A DNA stretch of 42,678 nt. It comes from a virus. The stretch covers positions 1 to 42,678 of IMG/VR virus record IMGVR_UViG_3300042478_000794; one strand, written 5' to 3'. Under the pieces are notes generated by a model. That model was not told the DNA's origin. It saw nothing but the letters and a program-made list of their open reading frames with translations, and made no database searches. Positions 8,707 through 15,809 of the stretch are shown here, piece after piece (the first letter of the stretch is position 1; every line of letters starts with the position of its first letter). A program made the translations under genes and the position numbers.

Positions 8707-10208
8707 CAGTACGCCCTTACGAAGTACCTAATAGTCTTGAACGCAGGACGGTTATCAATCGTCGGAGAGACAGACCCGGTAGACGACGTGCTGTTGGTGC
8801 TAGGGGCATTTGTTGTCAACGATGCGTTATTGACAGTGACTGTGTGGGTGTGATCACCGACAGCGTTCACAGTAACTGCACCATTAGTCACTGATCCGGT
8901 GTGAGAGTGGTTATCGTTTAGGGCAACTAAACTATCTTGCTCTGCGTAGTCAAGCGGAGACCCACCTCCTCCCAACTGCATTAGTTGCAGTGCATAGTCA
9001 CTGGGAACTGTAGTGGACGTGAAGGGGAACGTACCAGTTACCTGCCACGTCAATCCTCCAGGTTGTGGGTACTGGGGAGTCGGCCTTCTAACGGACACAA
9101 ACCCATAAGAGTTATACTCAAAAGTGTTAAACCCAACGGGATGGACAGCGTGACCATGCCCATAGATATTAGTAGTGATTGCTGTACTGTTCAGAGCACC
9201 ACTATGGCCGTGCCCACCGCCTGCACCTGTCGACACCGTCCCATGACCGTGGGCTGGCAGGGTATGCACGTGGTTGCTCAGGTCATGAACGTGCGCTAGC
9301 AGCGGAATGGTGACACTGTCAGCACCACCAGACGCAGTAACGAGTCCACTTCCTCCTGTTGCAGCACCGCCACGAAGGAATTGGTTTGAGTAGTCTGGTA
9401 GCGTGATGGGCTGTGACACACCCCAGGCAGTAGCAAGACCATCGTACAGTGGGTCATTTGGTAGCGCAGTGCCATTGCACTCTTTGAACCTGGCTGGTGG
9501 CGTAGTGTTTGCTGGCCACGTAACAACCATGCCCACCGGAACAATGTCGTCAACTACAGACTGACTGGCTACCTGCAACCAGTTACCCGCTGCCCTAACG
9601 TACACAGCGTTAGTGGTAGAGGTAGGAGATGCTAGGACTACAACGTCGCCGTTAATCCCTTGTCCTGCTGATGGTACAGCAGCCTGAGTCCAGGTGATGT
9701 TGCCCGTGTACATGGTGCGCTTGTCAATCAAGTGCCCGTCAACGGTAGAACCTGCGGCGGCACGGAAGATCGCACAGATAAGAGCGTCTGTGTCAGGGTT
9801 GTAGTAGTTGTTCTTCTGGGCAGTCGTGTCCGATGAAAGAGCAGTACTCGTACTCTTAGGGAACACCGGATTAGTGGAGGACGACACACCGTCTAGTTTG
9901 ACGATGGACACGGTAGAACCGCTAAGTCTTGCTACCAGCAGGGAGAACTGTACGTTTGAAGGAACGGTGTCTGGAGCAGCGTTAACAACGCTGTACGTAC
10001 TGAAGGAGTACGGTACACCAGCGATAACGGCTACGCCCCCCGTTACGTTGATGGTTCCGCCTGACTGCGTGGTAACACCACCCGAACGGATGAAGTTCGA
10101 CCGATTGCCGAGCGCTTCAATGTCTAGAGCATCAGGCTCTGCCTGGTTGATGTTGGCAAAGCGAAGAGCAGACCCCGTGTCGGTTGCGTTCGGGATGATG
10201 TGTGCCAC
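8706..10208 (-). CDS. Fibre with tail-collar domain and seven HxH metal-site motifs
   Basis: A 500-aa protein starting at GTG 10208, with AAGGA five bases upstream. Residues 223-280 form a phage tail-collar domain (PVGMVVTWPANTTPP, then CNGTAL and LPDYSNQFLRG). After it come HVH (306), HVH (313), HGH (320), HGH (333), HGH (351), HSH (434) and HTH (453). Such histidine pairs bind metal along the axis of trimeric fibres such as T4 gp12. The C-terminus (DNRPAFKTIRYFVRAY) is also fibre-like. The gene is in the head/connector block near the spike-base gene, so it may be a head fibre rather than a tail fibre. Confidence 0.8.
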   Translation of the reverse strand: MAHIIPNATDTGSALRFANINQAEPDALDIEALGNRSNFIRSGGVTTQSGGTINVTGGVAVIAGVPYSFSTYSVVNAAPDTVPSNVQFSLLVARLSGSTVSIVKLDGVSSSTNPVFPKSTSTALSSDTTAQKNNYYNPDTDALICAIFRAAAGSTVDGHLIDKRTMYTGNITWTQAAVPSAGQGINGDVVVLASPTSTTNAVYVRAAGNWLQVASQSVVDDIVPVGMVVTWPANTTPPARFKECNGTALPNDPLYDGLATAWGVSQPITLPDYSNQFLRGGAATGGSGLVTASGGADSVTIPLLAHVHDLSNHVHTLPAHGHGTVSTGAGGGHGHSGALNSTAITTNIYGHGHAVHPVGFNTFEYNSYGFVSVRRPTPQYPQPGGLTWQVTGTFPFTSTTVPSDYALQLMQLGGGGSPLDYAEQDSLVALNDNHSHTGSVTNGAVTVNAVGDHTHTVTVNNASLTTNAPSTNSTSSTGSVSPTIDNRPAFKTIRYFVRAY

Positions 10209-10216
10209 GGTGTTCC

Positions 10217-10450
10217 TTACAGAGTGTCGTAGATGTTTCCTGCTGCTCGTAGGTACTCATAGAGTTCCACGGGCAACTGGTAACGCTTGCCGTCCTCAAA
10301 GTCGTATGACTCAAGACCCCAGTACATCGTCCACGTACCCTTTACGCGACCAGACTTGGTCGGGGTACCGACTACAACTGCTGACTCCACCTGGACTGCT
10401 TCGTCCTGATCGTCGAACTCGTCAGCAACGGGGATGTTGTTACGTGCCAT
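10217..10450 (-). CDS. Small hypothetical protein in head block
   Basis: A 77-aa protein, preceded by AGGAG eight bases before its ATG. It is acidic at the N-terminus (DEFDDQDEAVQVES). A predicted beta core follows (GRVKGTWTMYWGLESYDFEDGKRY), then a helix (LPVELYEYLRAAGNIYDTL). I do not recognise a family. It sits between the spike-base gene and the fibre. It follows a candidate promoter and a small leader hairpin, so it may be the first gene of the connector/tail transcript. It could be a small decoration or spike-adaptor protein, but nothing in the sequence proves that. Confidence 0.6.
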   Translation of the reverse strand: MARNNIPVADEFDDQDEAVQVESAVVVGTPTKSGRVKGTWTMYWGLESYDFEDGKRYQLPVELYEYLRAAGNIYDTL

Positions 10451-10478
10451 TTTATGTCTCCTGTTTAATTGGCCCTGT

Positions 10479-10496
10479 GACTACTACAAGGTAGTC
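10479..10496 (-). other. Leader hairpin
   Basis: A 6-bp stem (GACTAC / GTAGTC) with a 6-nt loop in the 126-bp gap before the 77-aa gene. It lies just downstream of the candidate promoter and could shape the 5' leader. The stem is short, so its significance is uncertain. Confidence 0.3.
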
Positions 10497-10510
10497 CACT
10501 TGTGAGATGG

Positions 10511-10538
10511 ATAGTAGTTGTGAATCGACCACGGTCAA
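10511..10538 (-). promoter_or_regulatory. Candidate sigma70-type promoter
   Basis: On the minus strand TTGACC and TACTAT are separated by 16 bp. They match the -35 and -10 consensus at 5/6 and 4/6 positions. The site lies in a gene-free gap (10451-10576), after the spike-base gene and before the 77-aa gene. It would start a transcript for fibre, connectors and tail. There is no experimental support. Confidence 0.45.
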
Positions 10539-10576
10539 CTCATGGCTGATGATCTAGACGCTTTGGCCTAGAAGCA

Positions 10577-10861
10577 CTAGAACAACGCAACGATGTTAGA
10601 TGCGCTGGTACCAGTTGCAAATACCCTCTCAGCATGGATCGGGAGGATAGCCCCAGCGGGTACTGCTGTGAAGGTTACCGACGCCCCCGCTGCATCGTCT
10701 CGCAATCTAACCCTAACGGTACCAGTACTCCCGACGTACAGGGCATTTGCGGTGAATGCAAGATCAGTTGAGTCCGATGGGGTAACGGCAAGGGCTGCAC
10801 CGGCTGGCTGGTTGGCGTCTGGACCTAATTGACCAGCAAAACGAGGGTGTTGTGAGGCCAC
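10577..10861 (-). CDS. Head spike base protein, RcGTA Rcc01079-like
   Basis: A 94-aa protein starting at GTG 10861 with AAGGAG upstream. It shows AVTPSDSTDL, ALYVGSTGTVRVRL, VTFTAVPAGAILPIHAERVFATGT and a terminal IVALF. This string of motifs is what I remember of the spike-base family named after RCAP_rcc01079. In the Rhodobacter gene transfer agent that protein anchors fibres to the capsid. It follows the major capsid gene, and a fibre gene lies two genes downstream, which fits a capsid spike. The family recognition is strong; the spike role in this phage is inferred. Confidence 0.75.
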   Translation of the reverse strand: MASQHPRFAGQLGPDANQPAGAALAVTPSDSTDLAFTANALYVGSTGTVRVRLRDDAAGASVTFTAVPAGAILPIHAERVFATGTSASNIVALF

Positions 10862-10915
10862 GGAATCTCCTTATCGGCTTTTATCGCATCGTAGCACAAT
10901 ATGTGCTGACATTGA

Positions 10916-10948
10916 GAAGGGGCGTGGGCGAAATACCCACGCCCCTTC
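10916..10948 (-). terminator. Hairpin after major capsid gene
   Basis: A perfect 13-bp GC-rich stem with a 7-nt loop (GAAGGGGCGTGGG / CCCACGCCCCTTC). It lies 22 bases past the capsid stop. No T-tract follows, so it may terminate partially or act as an mRNA stabiliser that raises capsid output. A smaller hairpin (AGCACA / TGTGCT) follows at 10893-10907. Confidence 0.75.
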
Positions 10949-10970
10949 AATAGGCACTGACGCTGTGCTA

Positions 10971-12047
10971 TCAGCCGCCGTAGATCGAACCGCCGAGCGT
11001 GTTGATGAGAACACGGCTCTCGTGGGTGATCATACCGAAGCCCCAGATGGCGTACCAGGCGAGGCCGTGCTCACGACCGAAGTCGATGACACCGCCGTCA
11101 CGCAGTTCCACTGGGAGGGCAATAGCGTGACCGAAGGTGTTGTCACCGATCATCACAGCGTTGTAGGTGTTGGCGTTGGTCAGCGTCGTCAGGCTGTTGT
11201 TGATGCCTGACGATGCGAGAGCACCCTGGAGAACCTGGGTGGTCTCAATGAACACCACGTCGTACAGGCGACCGATCTCACCGAGCATGAAGTTGCCGGG
11301 AGCGGCGTACTTCGTGACTTCGATGAACTCGGGCCAGTCACGGAGGGCACGTGCCTGCTTGGGGTGAACGAAGCAGACGTAGGTGTCGCCCAGACGGGGG
11401 ATGTTCTGGCTGGCCAGTACGTCGACAGCGTCCTTGACAGTTGCTGGCGAGAAGTAGCCAGCGGCTGATGCTGCCGTAGGAGCAGTGGTGTAGTCGTAGG
11501 GGCTGAGAGCACCACGGCTAGCAGGGGCGTTACGGCCGAACACGATGTTCGGGGGAACGGCTGAGCCGCCACCGAAGGGAACAGCGTTCTGGTACAGGGT
11601 GTTACGAGCCTGGATGTCCATGCTCTGAGCCATGTGGCGACCGAGCAGACGGCTGCTTGATGCCATCACGTCATCGAACGATGCGTTGAGCAGCAGTTCG
11701 GTAACGGCGACGGCCTGACCCTGTTCCTTGACGGTGATCTGGATCTGGCTAGCGGACAGAGCCACTGGCTCCATACGAACGCCTTCGTTCAGGGTTGCAC
11801 CTGCCGAAGCGTTGGTAGCAAGGTTGTTGTAGCGCATGAAGTTGATCGTGAGACCGGGCATGACACCCAGTTCAGTCTTCTTCACTGCGAACTGCTCAAA
11901 GCGCAGAACGGGCATGGCCTGGAAAAGGATTTCCTTTGACCAGATCGTCTGAATAGCAGGAGTCAGTGCGCTACTTGAGTTGTAGCCAGTGGCTGAAATG
12001 CTAGCGGTGCTAGTAAGAGCACCACCGGAAGGGGCTGGAAGGGCCAT
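10971..12047 (-). CDS. Major capsid protein, N4-gp56 family
   Basis: A 358-aa protein with GGAGG upstream of its ATG. Key segments are IQTIWSKEILFQAMPVLRFEQFAV, GLTINFMRYNNLATNASAGATLNEGV and ITVKEQGQAVAVTELLLNASFDD. Further along are LLGRHMAQSMDIQARN and FVHPKQARALRDWPEFIEV. This pattern is typical of the N4-gp56 family of HK97-fold capsid proteins. It follows the scaffold gene and ends before a very stable hairpin, consistent with heavy expression. N4-gp56 capsids occur in podoviruses, siphoviruses and myoviruses, so the family does not fix morphology; the sheath does. Confidence 0.9.
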   Translation of the reverse strand: MALPAPSGGALTSTASISATGYNSSSALTPAIQTIWSKEILFQAMPVLRFEQFAVKKTELGVMPGLTINFMRYNNLATNASAGATLNEGVRMEPVALSASQIQITVKEQGQAVAVTELLLNASFDDVMASSSRLLGRHMAQSMDIQARNTLYQNAVPFGGGSAVPPNIVFGRNAPASRGALSPYDYTTAPTAASAAGYFSPATVKDAVDVLASQNIPRLGDTYVCFVHPKQARALRDWPEFIEVTKYAAPGNFMLGEIGRLYDVVFIETTQVLQGALASSGINNSLTTLTNANTYNAVMIGDNTFGHAIALPVELRDGGVIDFGREHGLAWYAIWGFGMITHESRVLINTLGGSIYGG

Positions 12048-12082
12048 TTGTGTTTATCCTCCGAGGGACTTGTGTGGAATTG

Positions 12083-12907
12083 TTAGAAGCCACGCCGTTG
12101 TGGACGTGCTGCGCTCAAGAGCCGATCCCTCATTTCTGCATACTTATTCATCGGCATGTTCTGGATGTCATCCAGAGTGTACGTTTGCTGCTCCATTTGG
12201 TTATCCATTGGCCCAATCGGAGGAGCAGTTACCTGCGCCCCCCGCGGACGACCAGCCTGTGACTGGGTCGCCTGCTGAATTGATGCAACGATAGCATTAC
12301 TCCGTTCGCGAAGAATGTCAATACTCGCTTCGACTTCTTCTACAGAATTTCCTGTAACTAGATCACGGAGTTCTGGGATAATTGCGTCCGCTTCTTCTGC
12401 AAGACGACGTTGCATGTATGTGTTGAGTGCCTGGAACTCACGCTCTTTCTCAAGAAGAGCGGCCTGTGCTTCACGCTCTTGCTCAATCTGTGAGAGTCGC
12501 CCACGCCACTCGTCTTCTACCTGCGAGATGCGGCTGTTGAACTCTTGTTCCTTCATCAGGATGAGTTCCTTGGCGGAAAGTTCCGCTTCCTCACGTTCCT
12601 TCTGGAGTTGGCGTTCCTTCACGGACAACTCCTCAGCCTGCTTGCGGGCCTCTTCGCGCTCCTTTTCAAGAGTGCTCACTTGGTCTGCAAGTGCCTTGAG
12701 GCGTGATTCGCTGTCTTCCATCTTCTTGTACAACTTGTCCTTTTCCTGCTTACGGACGCGCTCAACGTCCTCAGTAGTGAACATAGTTGGAGTGGTAGCG
12801 GTTTGAGTGGTCGCTGGCGTGTATACGCTAACGCTCGTACCATCTGGGTTAAGAGCGGCCATGCTTTCGCTGATGAACTGCTCTACTGCGGGGTTGTCTG
12901 TAGTCAC
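12083..12907 (-). CDS. Capsid scaffolding protein
   Basis: A 274-aa protein starting at GTG 12907 with GAGGT six bases upstream. Residues about 45-170 are almost all Glu, Lys, Arg, Gln and Ala with heptad-like spacing, so they should form a long coiled coil. The C-terminal part is Pro/Gln-rich and then basic (MRDRLLSAARPQRRGF), a usual capsid-binding tail for scaffolds. Location between portal and major capsid protein supports the call. No protease is fused to it, and none was recognised nearby. Confidence 0.85.
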   Translation of the reverse strand: MTTDNPAVEQFISESMAALNPDGTSVSVYTPATTQTATTPTMFTTEDVERVRKQEKDKLYKKMEDSESRLKALADQVSTLEKEREEARKQAEELSVKERQLQKEREEAELSAKELILMKEQEFNSRISQVEDEWRGRLSQIEQEREAQAALLEKEREFQALNTYMQRRLAEEADAIIPELRDLVTGNSVEEVEASIDILRERSNAIVASIQQATQSQAGRPRGAQVTAPPIGPMDNQMEQQTYTLDDIQNMPMNKYAEMRDRLLSAARPQRRGF

Positions 12908-12956
12908 GGTTGTACCTCAGTGTTGGTTTGTCTGATAATGACAGGAATGGGGAGAC

Positions 12957-14642
12957 TTATTCTTCGTCTGGAACGCGCCGTTGTGCAAACCTTGCACCGT
13001 ACGCCCTCTGCACAAGTTTGTTAATCATTTGGCCCTCTGCGTCCCCAACTTGGGTGCCAGGAAGTGGGCTACCTCCCTGACCAGCGGCGGTGACATCGGG
13101 GCCACCTGCTGATGCGACTTGCGCTGCGCCATCTGGCCCTGGGATCATACCCGTTACCAGCATTACAGCCTGCGATATTTGTGCCCTTAGCATATCAAGA
13201 GCACCTTGATCTAGAGCATCCTTCTGCAACTCTTCAAAGATCTCGTCCATCTTTTCATTGGGGAACTTCTCCCCCAAGATGCGAAGCGCTCCTAGTTTCG
13301 ACTCAAGACCAAGACCCATCTTGGCCTGCACCTCGTTCAACTTGATGAGCACGTCGACAGGAAGAGGCTCTGGCCAATGACAGGTAGTTCGATACGTCGT
13401 TGGGTCAGTCGGATCAAGCATGGTTGCCTGATCAGGCTCAGGCATAGAAGCCTTGCTTGGATCGTACTGAAGCAAGTCAGGGCGGAATACCGCAGCGGTA
13501 CGGATGATCAGTTCGTTTACCTTCTCTAGACCCTTTGAGAAGTTCACCTTGATCATGCTGTACCGATTCATGATCGGCTGATACTGGATCGCCAGGGCAA
13601 CACCAGATGTGTTGCTGATCGGCTGCATCTGGCCAAGAGCGGTTTCTGGTACGCCAACATGTTCGTGCATGGCACGCTTTAAGAACTGCACGTACTCTAG
13701 AGCGCCAGACATTTCACCACGGGACTCTAGGTTGAAGACGTTGGCATCTTTCGGCAGACCACCCCACACCTTCTTCGGGCCACGCTGAAGGGAGTCGCTC
13801 TTAGCGCCAGTAATGATCGTGATCGGAGCAGCGTGGTAGTTGATGATGTCCGAGATGTCAGTCATCTTCTCGTTCAACTCACGGTTCAGCGAGATGATGT
13901 CAAAGATCGCAGATGAACCCCAGGGAGACGACGAGATAGTCCCGTTGGGAATGTGCACCACAGGAATGGCACCGATGTTGTTCTCGTACTGATCAACGAG
14001 TTCGTCATTGATGTACTGCTCCACCATCTCATCAGTGATGATCTCGGTGAATGTGAATACCTGACGGGTTCCTTCTGGAGATGTGCCCCAGAATCTGTAC
14101 TTCAACTTGAAGCGAATGATGCGATCACGGTCGTGAGGGTGATACTCAGGGAAGCAAGATGATGGGTTGAGCGGAATGATCCGAATCTTCCCCTCGTGGA
14201 CAATCCCAAGGGGATCTTGCCACGGCTCCTCAAACGCCACCTTTACGAAGCAGTCACCAGTAACGACGCCTAGTTGCCCCATCTCCCAAAGGATTGAGTG
14301 CTTGTAGTTGTGCACTTCCCATACCTGCTGGAGCAGATGAGGAATGATGGCGTTGTTCTGCTCTGGGCAATGGAACTCAATCCCCTTGCCAAAGGCGAAG
14401 TTGATCACGTAGTCAGCGAGCGTGCGAACGTAGTTCAGCGTGATGTTCTGCTCGCCCATCTCACGGCGATACGACCAGTGGTGGCCTAGATACCATGCCC
14501 ACTCTGCTGCATAGCGATTAAGGCGAGGCCCGTGAACTTCAAACTCTTCGTCTGCAAGTTCAACGAGGCCGAGTGGACTGACTGATACAGCCAAGTCGGA
14601 GGAGGCAGCACGAGCAGATGGACTCCAGAAATCAATAGGCAT
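12957..14642 (-). CDS. Portal protein, SPP1 gp6-like
   Basis: A 561-aa protein. Its early region contains YAAEWAWYLGHHWSYRR and ITLNYVRTLADYVINFAFGKG. It continues with IPVVHIPNGTISSSPWGSSAIFDIISLNRELNEKMTDISDII, a typical portal wing/stem region. GVPETALGQMQPISNTSGVALAIQYQPIM corresponds to the conserved portal crown region. It sits upstream of the scaffold and downstream of the terminase, as expected. GGAGGT lies ten bases before the ATG. The last 60 residues are low-complexity Gly/Pro followed by a basic end. The dodecameric ring would be the DNA gate of the head. Confidence 0.92.
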   Translation of the reverse strand: MPIDFWSPSARAASSDLAVSVSPLGLVELADEEFEVHGPRLNRYAAEWAWYLGHHWSYRREMGEQNITLNYVRTLADYVINFAFGKGIEFHCPEQNNAIIPHLLQQVWEVHNYKHSILWEMGQLGVVTGDCFVKVAFEEPWQDPLGIVHEGKIRIIPLNPSSCFPEYHPHDRDRIIRFKLKYRFWGTSPEGTRQVFTFTEIITDEMVEQYINDELVDQYENNIGAIPVVHIPNGTISSSPWGSSAIFDIISLNRELNEKMTDISDIINYHAAPITIITGAKSDSLQRGPKKVWGGLPKDANVFNLESRGEMSGALEYVQFLKRAMHEHVGVPETALGQMQPISNTSGVALAIQYQPIMNRYSMIKVNFSKGLEKVNELIIRTAAVFRPDLLQYDPSKASMPEPDQATMLDPTDPTTYRTTCHWPEPLPVDVLIKLNEVQAKMGLGLESKLGALRILGEKFPNEKMDEIFEELQKDALDQGALDMLRAQISQAVMLVTGMIPGPDGAAQVASAGGPDVTAAGQGGSPLPGTQVGDAEGQMINKLVQRAYGARFAQRRVPDEE

Positions 14643-14663
14643 TTACCTGCTCACCTCCATTCA

Positions 14664-14927
14664 TTACTTTTTACCACGATTACGGGCACGGTTGATAGAT
14701 GGGTCTTCCTTAACAAGACCGCCTGTTTTGGTGTGAGATAGATCGTCGCCACCCTCTCCGTCCATGCCACGCTTACGGCGCTCACGTCGAAGTTCAGTGC
14801 GCTTTTCTTTCTGATCTTCCCTCTTGTTGAAGTCCTTGTTGTACTCGTCTTTCTTCTTACGAGCCTCTGGGTTGTCCCGATAGTACTTGGCTGTTTCCTT
14901 CGGATTCTTCGACTTCGGCGGTGCCAT
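14664..14927 (-). CDS. Small highly basic conserved phage protein
   Basis: An 87-aa protein with AAGGAG seven bases before ATG. It is extremely rich in Lys, Arg, Asp and Glu: KNPKETAKYYRDNPEARKKKDEY, then QKEKRTELRRERRKRG. It ends DLSHTKTGGLVKEDPSINRARNRGKK. From memory the DLSH...NRARN ending recurs in small proteins of aquatic phages. I know no proven function. It could bind nucleic acid or act as a minor head protein. It lies immediately upstream of the portal. Confidence 0.65.
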   Translation of the reverse strand: MAPPKSKNPKETAKYYRDNPEARKKKDEYNKDFNKREDQKEKRTELRRERRKRGMDGEGGDDLSHTKTGGLVKEDPSINRARNRGKK

Positions 14928-14962
14928 ATTTGTGCTCCTTTGTGTAACCGTACGCGTTAGGA

Positions 14963-14968
14963 ACTATA
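14963..14968 (-). promoter_or_regulatory. Possible -10 element
   Basis: TATAGT on the minus strand directly follows the stop of the 265-aa gene, 36 bases before the start of the 87-aa gene. No convincing -35 is present. It is the same hexamer as the leaderless candidate at 31422. Confidence 0.25.
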
Positions 14969-14973
14969 GCGTA

Positions 14974-15771
14974 TCAGCGACGAGTTTTCTTGCCCTTGGC
15001 AACGTACTCTTCAGCCGATAGGGGCTTAGTGTCGTACACGTCGGTACTGCGGAGACCCATGTTCTCCGCTGCATGAGACGCAGCGAGATCAGCGGCCTCC
15101 ATCCGTGATGGGGTGATCTCATACGTAACACCCTGTCTACCGGTTACTCCGGTGCGTGGACGGGTACGCACGTCTGGCTTCATTGGGTCTGCTTGATCGT
15201 CATTCCACGTAGGAATGCGCCTGTCCTGACGAGACGCAGGAACAGGGCGACGACGTGGCCTACCGTGTCGTGCTGCCTGGTCTTCAAGCACCCCTGGGCG
15301 CACGTCAGGCGGTACTGGAATATCCCCTCGGTATGGCTTCTTGGCCGAATACCCAAGGTGGCCAATGCTCTCCTGATTAGATAACGATCCGAGTTGCATT
15401 GCAGCCTGCATCCCCGACTTGCTCTTTGGCAAGAGCACCGAGGTATCCATGACGGTGCCGTCATTCCCCTCACTGGCTTCTGGGTCGATCCAGCCGCCGA
15501 TGCCCATCGTTGCCCCTGGCGTACGGAGGATGCCCATCTTTGCGCTAGCAAAGGCCGCAATTCGCCCAAACGCACCTGACCCTGGCTGCACCTTTACTTC
15601 CTCTGCCCGACCACCCTCTGGGGCGAATCCGACAGAGAGTTGATTACGCGCAAACTTCCCAGCCTGAGGGCCAGTGGTGCGAACAGTGAACCCCTTGTCT
15701 GCAACAGCGGCAGTGGCTTCGATTTCGTCCGGTGTGAGTACCGGGAAGTCTTTTGTAAGTTTGCGCTTCAT
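14974..15771 (-). CDS. Hypothetical protein in packaging block
   Basis: A 265-aa protein with AAGGA seven bases before its ATG. It has no membrane segment and no recognised catalytic motif. The middle is Gly/Ala-rich (SGAFGRIAAFASAKMGILRTPGATMGIGGW). A basic Pro/Arg-rich linker (RHGRPRRRPVPASRQDRR) leads to a short helical end (MEAADLAASHAAENMG). It lies between the 486-aa clamp-motif protein and the small basic gene. A role as minor virion protein is possible, but only position suggests it. Confidence 0.6.
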   Translation of the reverse strand: MKRKLTKDFPVLTPDEIEATAAVADKGFTVRTTGPQAGKFARNQLSVGFAPEGGRAEEVKVQPGSGAFGRIAAFASAKMGILRTPGATMGIGGWIDPEASEGNDGTVMDTSVLLPKSKSGMQAAMQLGSLSNQESIGHLGYSAKKPYRGDIPVPPDVRPGVLEDQAARHGRPRRRPVPASRQDRRIPTWNDDQADPMKPDVRTRPRTGVTGRQGVTYEITPSRMEAADLAASHAAENMGLRSTDVYDTKPLSAEEYVAKGKKTRR

Positions 15772-15789
15772 AGTTTAGTCCTTACGACG

Positions 15790-15809
15790 ACTATCAGAAT
15801 AGTGATAGT
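15790..15809 (-). other. Stem-loop over the stop codon of the 486-aa gene
   Basis: A 7-bp stem (ACTATCA / TGATAGT) with a 6-nt loop. Its left arm and loop encode the last codons of QLSLF, and its right arm contains the stop codon. It may influence termination or coupling to the next gene, or be coincidental. Confidence 0.4.

Noticed and set aside
12315-12806. Plus-strand Ser/Arg-rich ORF (163 codons)
   Set aside because: Antisense of the coiled-coil scaffold gene, where Glu/Lys/Arg codons read as Ser/Arg/Leu.
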